Of a stretch of DNA of 64,000 bases, positions 54,943 through 64,000 are shown piece by piece. Location: assembly GCF_029892065.1 (NCBI RefSeq), contig NZ_CP120373.1, positions 3,541,001 to 3,605,000 on the forward strand, read 5' to 3'. How positions within the stretch are numbered: the stretch's first letter is position 1; each line of letters opens with the position of its first letter. Both the position numbers and the translations under genes were made by a program. The notes below the pieces were generated by a model, which did not search any database, was not told where the DNA came from, and worked only from the letters and a program-made list of their open reading frames with translations. Source of the stretch: Sinorhizobium garamanticum (GTDB lineage: Bacteria; Pseudomonadota; Alphaproteobacteria; Rhizobiales; Rhizobiaceae).

Positions 54943-55746
54943 CTAGCCCACCCGCTTCTGCAACTCCCTTGCGCCATTCGGTGCGTTGACCTTGCCTGAG
55001 GTAATGAAGAAGGCAAAAACGTCGCGCGGCGTCTTATCCGCCTTGCGATCCGGCGCACTCTTTTCAAGCCCTTCCGGCTCGCCGCCTGCCGCAAAGGTTT
55101 TCAGCCGCTCGGCCCAGAGATCCAGGCCCGCGGGCGGATAACACGTCTTTATGTCATCGCTGCCTGTCTGCAGCCTTGCATAAACGAAGTCCGCCGTGAC
55201 GTCGGCGATCATCGGATAGTCGGCATGTTCGGCGAGCACGACCGCCACGTTGTATTTGTTCAAAAGCTCGATGAAGTCGGGTGCCTGGAAGGACGGATTG
55301 CGGACCTCGACCACATGGCGAAGCTTCAGCCCGTCCTGCTTTTCAGGAAGGAGCTTGAGAAATCCTTCGAAATCGTCCGGCTCGAATTTCTTTGTCGGCG
55401 CGAACTGCCAGAGAATAGGGCCGAGGTGGTCGCCCAGTTCCGTCAGGCCCTGGGTCAGGAATCTCTCCATCGATTCACCGGCTTCCGCGAGGACCTTACG
55501 ATTCGTCACGAAGCGGCTGGCCTTCAGCGAGAAGATAAAATCGTCCGGGACCTCTGCCGCCCACCGGGCAAAGGTTTCCGGTTTCTGCGAGCTGTAATAG
55601 GTGCCGTTGATCTCGATCGTGCGCAGCTCCTTGCCGGCGAATTCGAGCTGCCGCTTCTTCGGAAGGTTGGAAGGATAGAACGTGCCTTCCCAGGGCTCGA
55701 AGGTCCAGCCGCCGATGCCGACGCGGATTTTACCGGATTGTGTCAT
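54943..55746 (-). CDS. DUF72 protein (YecE-like TIM barrel)
   Basis: 267 residues matching DUF72: IRVGIGGWTFEPWEGTFYPS at about residues 7-26, TIEINGTYYSSQKPETFARW, FSLKASRFVTNRK, ILWQFAPTKKFEPDDFEGFL, VEVRNPSF and FVYARLQTG. The fold is a TIM barrel related to sugar-phosphate and endonuclease IV-like proteins; the biochemical role is unknown. It lies 190 bases downstream of uvrA on the same strand, so cotranscription is possible. Confidence 0.9.
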   Translation of the reverse strand: MTQSGKIRVGIGGWTFEPWEGTFYPSNLPKKRQLEFAGKELRTIEINGTYYSSQKPETFARWAAEVPDDFIFSLKASRFVTNRKVLAEAGESMERFLTQGLTELGDHLGPILWQFAPTKKFEPDDFEGFLKLLPEKQDGLKLRHVVEVRNPSFQAPDFIELLNKYNVAVVLAEHADYPMIADVTADFVYARLQTGSDDIKTCYPPAGLDLWAERLKTFAAGGEPEGLEKSAPDRKADKTPRDVFAFFITSGKVNAPNGARELQKRVG

Positions 55747-55936
55747 CGTCTCCTCCTCAAGGCCCTTCCGGGCGATTCATCTCGCTTACCGCGAATCCGT
55801 TCGACCACTCCGCGCAATCAGCGTCGCCGGTCCTAGTCAGCACGGCCACCCGTTTCCGGGCGAACATTGGTCCGAAAGGAGCGCCGCATTCCGCACTCCC
55901 GGCAATTGTCGGAGATCCGGATCGGCCGCGAGTCGG

Positions 55937-58858
55937 TCACTCCGCCGCCTCGACCTTCTTGACCGGCCGGCGCTCCAACAGCTCTTTCAGGAAATGGCCG
56001 GTATAGGAGCGGGGCTCCTTCACGACGTCTTCCGGCGTACCTTTGGCGATCACTTCGCCGCCGCCGTCGCCGCCTTCGGGGCCGAAGTCGATGATCCAGT
56101 CAGCGGTTTTGATGACTTCCAGATTGTGCTCGATGACCACGACGGAATTTCCCTGGTTGACGAGCTCATGCAGAACTTCAAGAAGTTTCGCTACGTCGTG
56201 GAAATGCAATCCTGTTGTCGGCTCGTCGAGAATATAGAGCGTGCGGCCGGTGGAGCGTTTGGACAGTTCCTTGGCGAGCTTCACGCGCTGCGCCTCGCCA
56301 CCCGAAAGCGTATTCGCCTGCTGGCCGACCTTGATATAACCGAGACCCACCTGGTTCAGCGTCACGAGCTTGTCGCGCACGGAAGGCACGGCCGAAAAGA
56401 ACTCGACGCCTTCCTCGACAGTCATGTCGAGCACGTCGGCGATCGACTTGCCCTTGAAATGCACGTCGAGCGTTTCGCGATTGTAGCGCTTGCCGTGGCA
56501 GACGTCGCAGGTGACATAGACGTCCGGAAGGAAGTGCATCTCGATCTTGATGACGCCGTCGCCCTGGCAGGCCTCGCAGCGACCGCCCTTGACGTTGAAG
56601 GAGAAGCGCCCCGGCTGATAGCCGCGCGCCTTCGCCTCGGGAAGTCCCGCGAACCAGTCGCGAATCGGCGTGAAGGCACCGGTATAGGTCGCCGGGTTCG
56701 AGCGCGGCGTGCGGCCGATCGGCGACTGGTCGATATCAATCACCTTGTCGATATGCTCGAAGCCGTCGATCCGGTCGTGTTCTGCCGGGTTTTCGCGTGC
56801 GCCCATGATGCGGCGTGCGGCCGCCTTGTAGAGCGTTTCGACGAGGAAGGTCGACTTGCCGCCGCCGGAAACGCCTGTGACCGCGGTGAAGACACCGAGC
56901 GGGATCGAGGCCGTAACATCCTTCAGGTTGTTAGCTCGCGCGCCTACGACGGTGATTTCCTTCTTCTTTTTCGGCTTCCGCCGCTCGCTCGGAACGGCAA
57001 CGGCGAGTTCGCCGGAGAGGTATTTTCCGGTGAGCGATTTCGGATTGGCCATGATGTCGGACGGAGCGCCCTCTGCGACGATCTCGCCGCCGTGGATGCC
57101 GGCCGCCGGACCGATATCGACGACGTAGTCGGCCGTCAGGATCGCGTCCTCGTCATGCTCCACGACAATGACCGTGTTGCCGATGTCGCGCAGATGCCGG
57201 AGCGTGTCGAGCAGGCGGGCATTGTCGCGCTGATGCAGACCGATCGAGGGCTCGTCGAGCACATAGAGCACGCCGGTCAGCCCGGAACCGATCTGGGAGG
57301 CAAGCCGGATGCGCTGGCTTTCGCCACCGGAGAGCGTCCCGGAACTGCGCGAGAGGCTGAGATATTCAAGCCCGACGTCGTTGAGGAAGCGCAGCCGCTC
57401 GCGAATCTCCTTGAGGATGCGCACGGCAATCTCGTTCTGCTTGGCGTTGAGGTGTTCGGGCAAGGCATCGAACCAGTCGCGGGCGATGCGGATCGACATC
57501 TCCGTAACTTCGCCGATGTGCAACTTGTTGATCTTGACGGCAAGCGCCTCCGGTTTCAGTCGATAACCGGCACAGGCCGGGCAGGGCGCTGCCGACATGA
57601 AGCGCTCGATCTCCTCGCGCGCCCAGGCGCTGTCGGTCTCCTTCCAACGGCGCTCGAGATTGGGCACGATGCCTTCGAAGGTCTTCGTGGTGTTGTAGGA
57701 ACGCGCACCGTCCACATAGTGGAAGACGATCTTTTCCTCCGTGCCATGCAGGATGGCCCGCTGCGCCTCCTCTGAGAGCTCGCTCCAGCGGCTGCTGAGC
57801 TTGAAATCGAAGGCCTTGCCCAGCGCCTCCAGCGTTTGATTGTAGTAAGGCGAGGACGATTTTGCCCAGGGCGCAATCGCGCCGTCGCGCAAGGTGCGGT
57901 TCGGCTCGGGGACGATCAACGCTTCGTCGATCTTCTGTTGACTGCCGAGCCCATCGCAGGTCGGGCAGGCGCCGAAGGGATTGTTGAAGGAAAAGAGGCG
58001 CGGCTCGATCTCCGGAATGGTGAAACCGGAGACCGGGCAGGCGAATTTTTCCGAAAACAGCACCCGCTCGTGCGTCTCGTTCAACGATTTGTTGGCGGAG
58101 CCGCCAGCCGCGGTTTCCCCCGGCGGCAGCGGCTTGTCAGCGAATTCGGCGATCGCGAGGCCATCGGCAAGCGTCAGGCAGGTTTCGAGGCTGTCGGCAA
58201 GACGCGTGGAAAGATCGGGCCTCACCACGACGCGGTCGACGACCACATCGATATCGTGCTTGTACTTCTTGTCGAGCGCCGGCACGTCGGCGATTTCATA
58301 AAACTGGCCATCCACCTTGACGCGCTGGAAGCCCTTCTTCATCAGCTCGGCGAGTTCTTTCTTGTACTCGCCCTTACGGCCGCGCACGAGCGGCGCGAGG
58401 ATATAGAGACGCGTACCCTCGCCGAATTCCAGCACGCGATCGACCATCTGACTGACAGTCTGGCTCTCGATCGGCAGGCCGGTGGCCGGCGAATAGGGCA
58501 CGCCGACGCGCGCGAAAAGCAGGCGCATATAATCGTAGATCTCTGTGACAGTGCCGACCGTCGAGCGCGGGTTGCGCGAAGTCGTCTTCTGCTCAATCGA
58601 GATCGCCGGCGACAGGCCGTCGATCTGGTCGACATCCGGCTTCTGCATCATTTCGAGGAACTGGCGGGCATAGGCCGAAAGACTCTCGACATAACGACGC
58701 TGGCCTTCGGCGTAGATCGTATCGAAGGCGAGTGAGGATTTTCCGGATCCGGAAAGCCCGGTCATCACGATGAGCTTGTTGCGCGGCAGATCAAGGTCGA
58801 TGCCCTTGAGATTGTGCTCACGCGCACCGCGAATGGAGATGGTCTTGAGTTCGCTCAT
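55937..58858 (-). CDS. uvrA: Excinuclease ABC subunit A
   Basis: 973 residues, normal UvrA length. It has two ABC ATPase modules. Walker A motifs are [12 protein letters not shown] (about residue 34) and [15 protein letters not shown] (near 665), and signatures are [12 protein letters not shown] and [15 protein letters not shown]. Zinc-binding cysteine pairs ([30 protein letters not shown]) are intact. It finds DNA damage with UvrB in nucleotide excision repair. An SOS box lies in the divergent promoter region shared with ssb, 126 bases upstream of the start. Confidence 0.98.
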   Translation of the reverse strand: MSELKTISIRGAREHNLKGIDLDLPRNKLIVMTGLSGSGKSSLAFDTIYAEGQRRYVESLSAYARQFLEMMQKPDVDQIDGLSPAISIEQKTTSRNPRSTVGTVTEIYDYMRLLFARVGVPYSPATGLPIESQTVSQMVDRVLEFGEGTRLYILAPLVRGRKGEYKKELAELMKKGFQRVKVDGQFYEIADVPALDKKYKHDIDVVVDRVVVRPDLSTRLADSLETCLTLADGLAIAEFADKPLPPGETAAGGSANKSLNETHERVLFSEKFACPVSGFTIPEIEPRLFSFNNPFGACPTCDGLGSQQKIDEALIVPEPNRTLRDGAIAPWAKSSSPYYNQTLEALGKAFDFKLSSRWSELSEEAQRAILHGTEEKIVFHYVDGARSYNTTKTFEGIVPNLERRWKETDSAWAREEIERFMSAAPCPACAGYRLKPEALAVKINKLHIGEVTEMSIRIARDWFDALPEHLNAKQNEIAVRILKEIRERLRFLNDVGLEYLSLSRSSGTLSGGESQRIRLASQIGSGLTGVLYVLDEPSIGLHQRDNARLLDTLRHLRDIGNTVIVVEHDEDAILTADYVVDIGPAAGIHGGEIVAEGAPSDIMANPKSLTGKYLSGELAVAVPSERRKPKKKKEITVVGARANNLKDVTASIPLGVFTAVTGVSGGGKSTFLVETLYKAAARRIMGARENPAEHDRIDGFEHIDKVIDIDQSPIGRTPRSNPATYTGAFTPIRDWFAGLPEAKARGYQPGRFSFNVKGGRCEACQGDGVIKIEMHFLPDVYVTCDVCHGKRYNRETLDVHFKGKSIADVLDMTVEEGVEFFSAVPSVRDKLVTLNQVGLGYIKVGQQANTLSGGEAQRVKLAKELSKRSTGRTLYILDEPTTGLHFHDVAKLLEVLHELVNQGNSVVVIEHNLEVIKTADWIIDFGPEGGDGGGEVIAKGTPEDVVKEPRSYTGHFLKELLERRPVKKVEAAE

Positions 58859-58983
58859 CGGAAGTCAGCTTTGCATGTCGTTGAAAGCCTCCTATTTAAT
58901 GACGACAACGCCCATGTCGAGGCGCAATCGGCAAAGAGGCGGCTCAATTGCGATTCGGTTGACAGGATAATAGGGAAATACTA

Positions 58984-58998
58984 GAACAAAAAAAGAAC
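58984..58998. promoter_or_regulatory. LexA (SOS) box in the uvrA-ssb intergenic region
   Basis: GAACAAAAAAAGAAC is a perfect GAAC-N7-GAAC direct repeat, the alphaproteobacterial LexA operator. It lies between the divergent uvrA and ssb genes and could control both. Confidence 0.85.
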
Positions 58999-59141
58999 AA
59001 ATGTCAGATGTAATCTCACAAATCAGCTGTGGATTATGCGCGATGCGGGGCGTATCGATGGCGGCAGGACGCTAAGATGCGCGTTCTTGATATATTGGAG
59101 AGCCGGGCCGGCGGTTCGGCGGAAAGCACGGGAAAAGCGAT

Positions 59142-59669
59142 ATGGCTGGTAGCGTCAACAAGGTGATCTTGATCGGAAATGTCGGGGCCGACCCGGAAAT
59201 CCGGCGCACGCAGGATGGCCGCCCGATCGCCAACCTGCGCATCGCCACCTCCGAAACCTGGCGCGACCGCAACAGCGGAGAGCGCCGCGAGAAGACGGAA
59301 TGGCATAATGTCGTCGTCTTCAACGAGGGCCTCTGCAAGGTTGTCGAGCAATATGTGAAGAAGGGCGCCAAGCTCTACATCGAGGGCCAGTTGCAGACCC
59401 GCAAGTGGCAGGACCAGAACGGCAACGACCGCTACACGACCGAGGTCGTGCTGCAAGGCTTCAACTCGACGTTGACGATGCTCGACGGTCGCGGCGAGGG
59501 CGGCGGCTCCGGTGTCAGCCGTGGCGGCGGCGACTTCGGTGGCGGCTACGAGGACTACGATCAGTCGCGCCAGTCTTCGGGTGGACGCTCTGGCGGCCAA
59601 GGTGGCCAGAGTGGCGGTCAGACCGGCGGCAATTTCTCGCGCGATCTCGACGACGACATTCCGTTCTGA
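59142..59669 (+). CDS. ssb: Single-stranded DNA-binding protein
   Basis: 175 residues. The OB-fold occupies about residues 1-110: [20 protein letters not shown], then [20 protein letters not shown] and [21 protein letters not shown] glycine-, serine- and glutamine-rich linker follows, and the protein ends with the acidic tip DLDDDIPF that recruits DNA-repair and replication partners. The length is typical. A good SOS box lies upstream and a strong terminator downstream. Confidence 0.98.
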   Translation: MAGSVNKVILIGNVGADPEIRRTQDGRPIANLRIATSETWRDRNSGERREKTEWHNVVVFNEGLCKVVEQYVKKGAKLYIEGQLQTRKWQDQNGNDRYTTEVVLQGFNSTLTMLDGRGEGGGSGVSRGGGDFGGGYEDYDQSRQSSGGRSGGQGGQSGGQTGGNFSRDLDDDIPF

Positions 59670-59717
59670 TGTGTTGCCGCTCGCAAGAACGGCTCCCGAA
59701 AAGCGTTGAGAGTTGGA

Positions 59718-59747
59718 AAAGCCGGTCGCAATAGGACCGGCTTTTTG
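59718..59747 (+). terminator. Terminator after ssb
   Basis: The stem AGCCGGTC / GACCGGCT, extended by A-T pairs, with a 7-base loop is followed by TTTTT, 48 bases after the stop. Confidence 0.88.
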
Positions 59748-59773
59748 ACGCTTTGACTGTCCCACGATTGCAC

Positions 59774-59832
59774 CTATAGCGCCGCGCGTCAGACGCGCAA
59801 AGAACGCTGTAATCCTTTGAATTGCTGCATGT
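59774..59832 (+). repeat. RIME1-like element, truncated copy
   Basis: The first palindrome CTATAGCGCCGCGCGTCAGA...ACGCTGTAA is present, followed by TTGAATTGCTGCATG, the left arm of the second palindrome. The rest of the second palindrome is lost. Orientation as at 5187. Confidence 0.75.
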
Positions 59833-59915
59833 TCTTATCGATACGACGGACGAGCGCCGTTGTCGGTGACACGATGCATGGCGCTGCTGATCTCCGGTTC
59901 TTCCGGCGAGATGCG

Positions 59916-60545
59916 TTAGGCCAGGAAGGCCGAGCGCACGCCGTCGAGGACGAACTGCACTGCCAGTGCCGCCAGAATGACACCAAGGAGGCGCGTGAGG
60001 ATCGCCCGTCCCGTGACCCCGAGAAAACGGTCGATGCGTTCGGAGATCACGAGTGCCAGAAACAAGAGCACCATCGACGCGGCGATGACAACGAGGAGTT
60101 GGACACGGTCGGTAACCGAGGGAAACGAACTGCCAAGCAGGATGGTGGCCGAAATCGCACCTGGACCCGCGATCAGGGGCAGGGCGAGGGGAAAGACCGC
60201 GATGTTGTGAATATGGTCCTTGGTCACCGCGACTTCGCCGGTCTTTTCCTTCCGTTCCTGACGCCTTTCGAAGATCATTTCGAACGAGATCCAAAAGAGC
60301 AGCAGACCGCCGGCAATGCGGAAGGCGCCGATCGAGATGCCAAGCAACCCGAGAATTCCGTCACCGAAGAGGGCGAAAGCGGCAAGGATGAAGAACGCGA
60401 TCATCGAGCCGCGGGTGGCGACTTGAAAACGCTCCTGGCGGCTCAGACCCACGGTGAGACTTAAGAAGATCGGCGCAAGGCCCGGCGGATCGAGCGTGAC
60501 AAGCAGCGTCGTCAGTGCATTGATCAAAAGATCGGCATTGAACAT
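59916..60545 (-). CDS. MarC-family integral membrane protein
   Basis: 209 residues with six predicted membrane helices. Family motifs are LVTLDPPGLAPIFLSLTVGL (about residues 16-35), IAFFILAAFALFGDGILGLLG, GGLLLFWISFEMIF, and PLALPLIAGPGAISATILL near 120. The MarC family was once linked to antibiotic resistance through the mar locus, but no transport activity is established. It is convergent with ssb and divergent from gyrA. Confidence 0.92.
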   Translation of the reverse strand: MFNADLLINALTTLLVTLDPPGLAPIFLSLTVGLSRQERFQVATRGSMIAFFILAAFALFGDGILGLLGISIGAFRIAGGLLLFWISFEMIFERRQERKEKTGEVAVTKDHIHNIAVFPLALPLIAGPGAISATILLGSSFPSVTDRVQLLVVIAASMVLLFLALVISERIDRFLGVTGRAILTRLLGVILAALAVQFVLDGVRSAFLA

Positions 60546-60873
60546 CCGTATCCCCTTCCGGATTGCTACCCCAGGTTTCCCGGTGGCGTGGACGCATTGT
60601 TAGGCAAGCGCGGCGAGCTTGGAAAGGGGCGGCTAGCCAAAGGCCGATCAATGACTTAAACGAGCTTGGACGCGCGGATTGTGGTCTTGATCGTCAGGGA
60701 CATAGGCGCGCGTAGGCGGCGTATGCGGATCTCATCAGATTTCCGGGCGAATGCCCTAGAAAAGCCTGTTCTGGCGGCAAAAGACTGTTCACAACCAACT
60801 GCAAAAATTGGCGCTTAGAGCCGCATTCGGCTATAAAAAACCGACTGATTCTGAACAAAGATCGTGATCAACA
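60546..60873. other. Divergent marC-gyrA promoter region
   Basis: 328 bases without a convincing ORF. An AT-richer stretch (60770-60860) just upstream of gyrA probably holds its promoter. No SOS box, riboswitch or terminator is visible. Confidence 0.4.
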
Positions 60874-63651
<2,778 letters not shown>

Positions 63652-63671
63652 TCACACTACCTGAGAGACTG

Positions 63672-63700
63672 AAAAGCCCGCCCTTACCGGCGGGCTTTTT
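63672..63700 (+). terminator. Terminator after gyrA
   Basis: The stem AAAAGCCCGCC / GGCGGGCTTTT with a short loop is followed by T residues, 20 bases after the gyrA stop. Confidence 0.88.
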
Positions 63701-63721
63701 GTTGGCCTCCATCGGTTGGCG

Positions 63722-64000
63722 TTATTGCCGGATATAGGCTTTGAGTCCCTTGGCCAAAGCGTCAAAGGTGACACGGCAGCGCGGGCTCGCGCGCAAGTTT
63801 TCGTGCATCACGAGCCAGGTTTCGAGCTTCATCTCGAAGGTGTCGGCAAGCACATGGACAAGCTGAGGATCGCGGGTTGCAAGGGCGTTCTGGCAGATGC
63901 CGATGCCGAAGCCGGCACGGATCGCCGCGAGCTGCGCGACATTGCTGTCGGTTTTCAACGCAAATCGCGCTGACGGCAAGTTCGGCGTCCTTGCCATTAT
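63722..64000 (-). CDS. LysR-type transcriptional regulator, C-terminal part (cut by the window end)
   Basis: The frame runs off the window edge at 64000 with its stop at 63722, leaving about 92 C-terminal residues. They match the substrate-binding domain of LysR regulators: FALKTDSNVAQLAAIRAGFG, IGICQNALATRDPQLVHVLA and ETWLVMHENLRASPRCRVTF. The DNA-binding N-terminus lies outside the window. It is convergent with gyrA. Confidence 0.85.
   Translation of the reverse strand: MMARTPNLPSARFALKTDSNVAQLAAIRAGFGIGICQNALATRDPQLVHVLADTFEMKLETWLVMHENLRASPRCRVTFDALAKGLKAYIRQ

Overview
The window looks like chromosomal DNA of a Sinorhizobium/Ensifer-type alphaproteobacterium. The reasons are high GC with GC-rich third codon positions, four copies of a two-palindrome intergenic element that resembles the rhizobial RIME1 repeat, an alphaproteobacterial GAAC-N7-GAAC SOS box, a class II (B12) NrdJ, DUF1476, DUF2189 and DUF2259 genes, and a rhizobial sufS-B-C-D-S-T-A operon. 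No rRNA, CRISPR array, prophage or plasmid backbone is seen. The species cannot be fixed from sequence reading alone.

Layout. 1-5.3 kb: F1-ATPase inhibitor (DUF1476), a three-PAS GGDEF-EAL protein, an alpha/beta hydrolase, a DUF2189 membrane protein, a PilZ protein and the first RIME1-like repeat. 5.3-10.9 kb (minus strand): rpe, a DUF2259 protein, a membrane protein and purB as one likely operon, preceded by an amino-acid type binding protein coupled to an S58 peptidase. 11.0-16.8 kb (plus strand): flavin reductase, CoxD-like MoxR ATPase, CoxE-like VWA protein, two XdhC halves, a MoeA/MobA-like fusion and a TfoX-N protein. This is a maturation module for a CO-dehydrogenase or xanthine-dehydrogenase type molybdenum hydroxylase, without catalytic subunits in the window. 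16.8-29.5 kb: NUDIX, rhlE, M23 peptidase, DUF455, Bcp, a large AsmA-like protein, tyrS, anmK and a diguanylate cyclase.

29.5-37.8 kb: the suf iron-sulfur operon, with two cysteine desulfurases, a small membrane ORF between sufB and sufC, and a promoter carrying a RirA-type (TGA-N9-TCA) and an Irr/ICE-type palindrome. 37.8-39.0 kb: the most unusual item, a 1262-bp cassette with 30-bp terminal inverted repeats, a 6-bp target duplication and one passenger gene (an NAD-dependent epimerase) but no transposase. It sits exactly in the loop of what was a bidirectional terminator between sufA and gcvP. 39.1-43.7 kb: gcvT-gcvH-gcvP under a tandem glycine riboswitch.

43.9-47.5 kb: a copper-related pair, including a collapsed YcnI (DUF1775)-PCuAC fusion, two more RIME1-like repeats around a hypothetical gene, a secreted alpha/beta hydrolase, and a tandem pair of tiny lipoprotein genes (45 and 36 residues). 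47.7-54.9 kb: amidase, tRNA-Ala(CGC), cupin protein, and nrdJ with two NrdR boxes spaced 31 bp apart. 54.9-64 kb: DUF72, uvrA/ssb divergent around an SOS box, marC, gyrA and the C-terminal end of a LysR-type regulator cut by the window edge.
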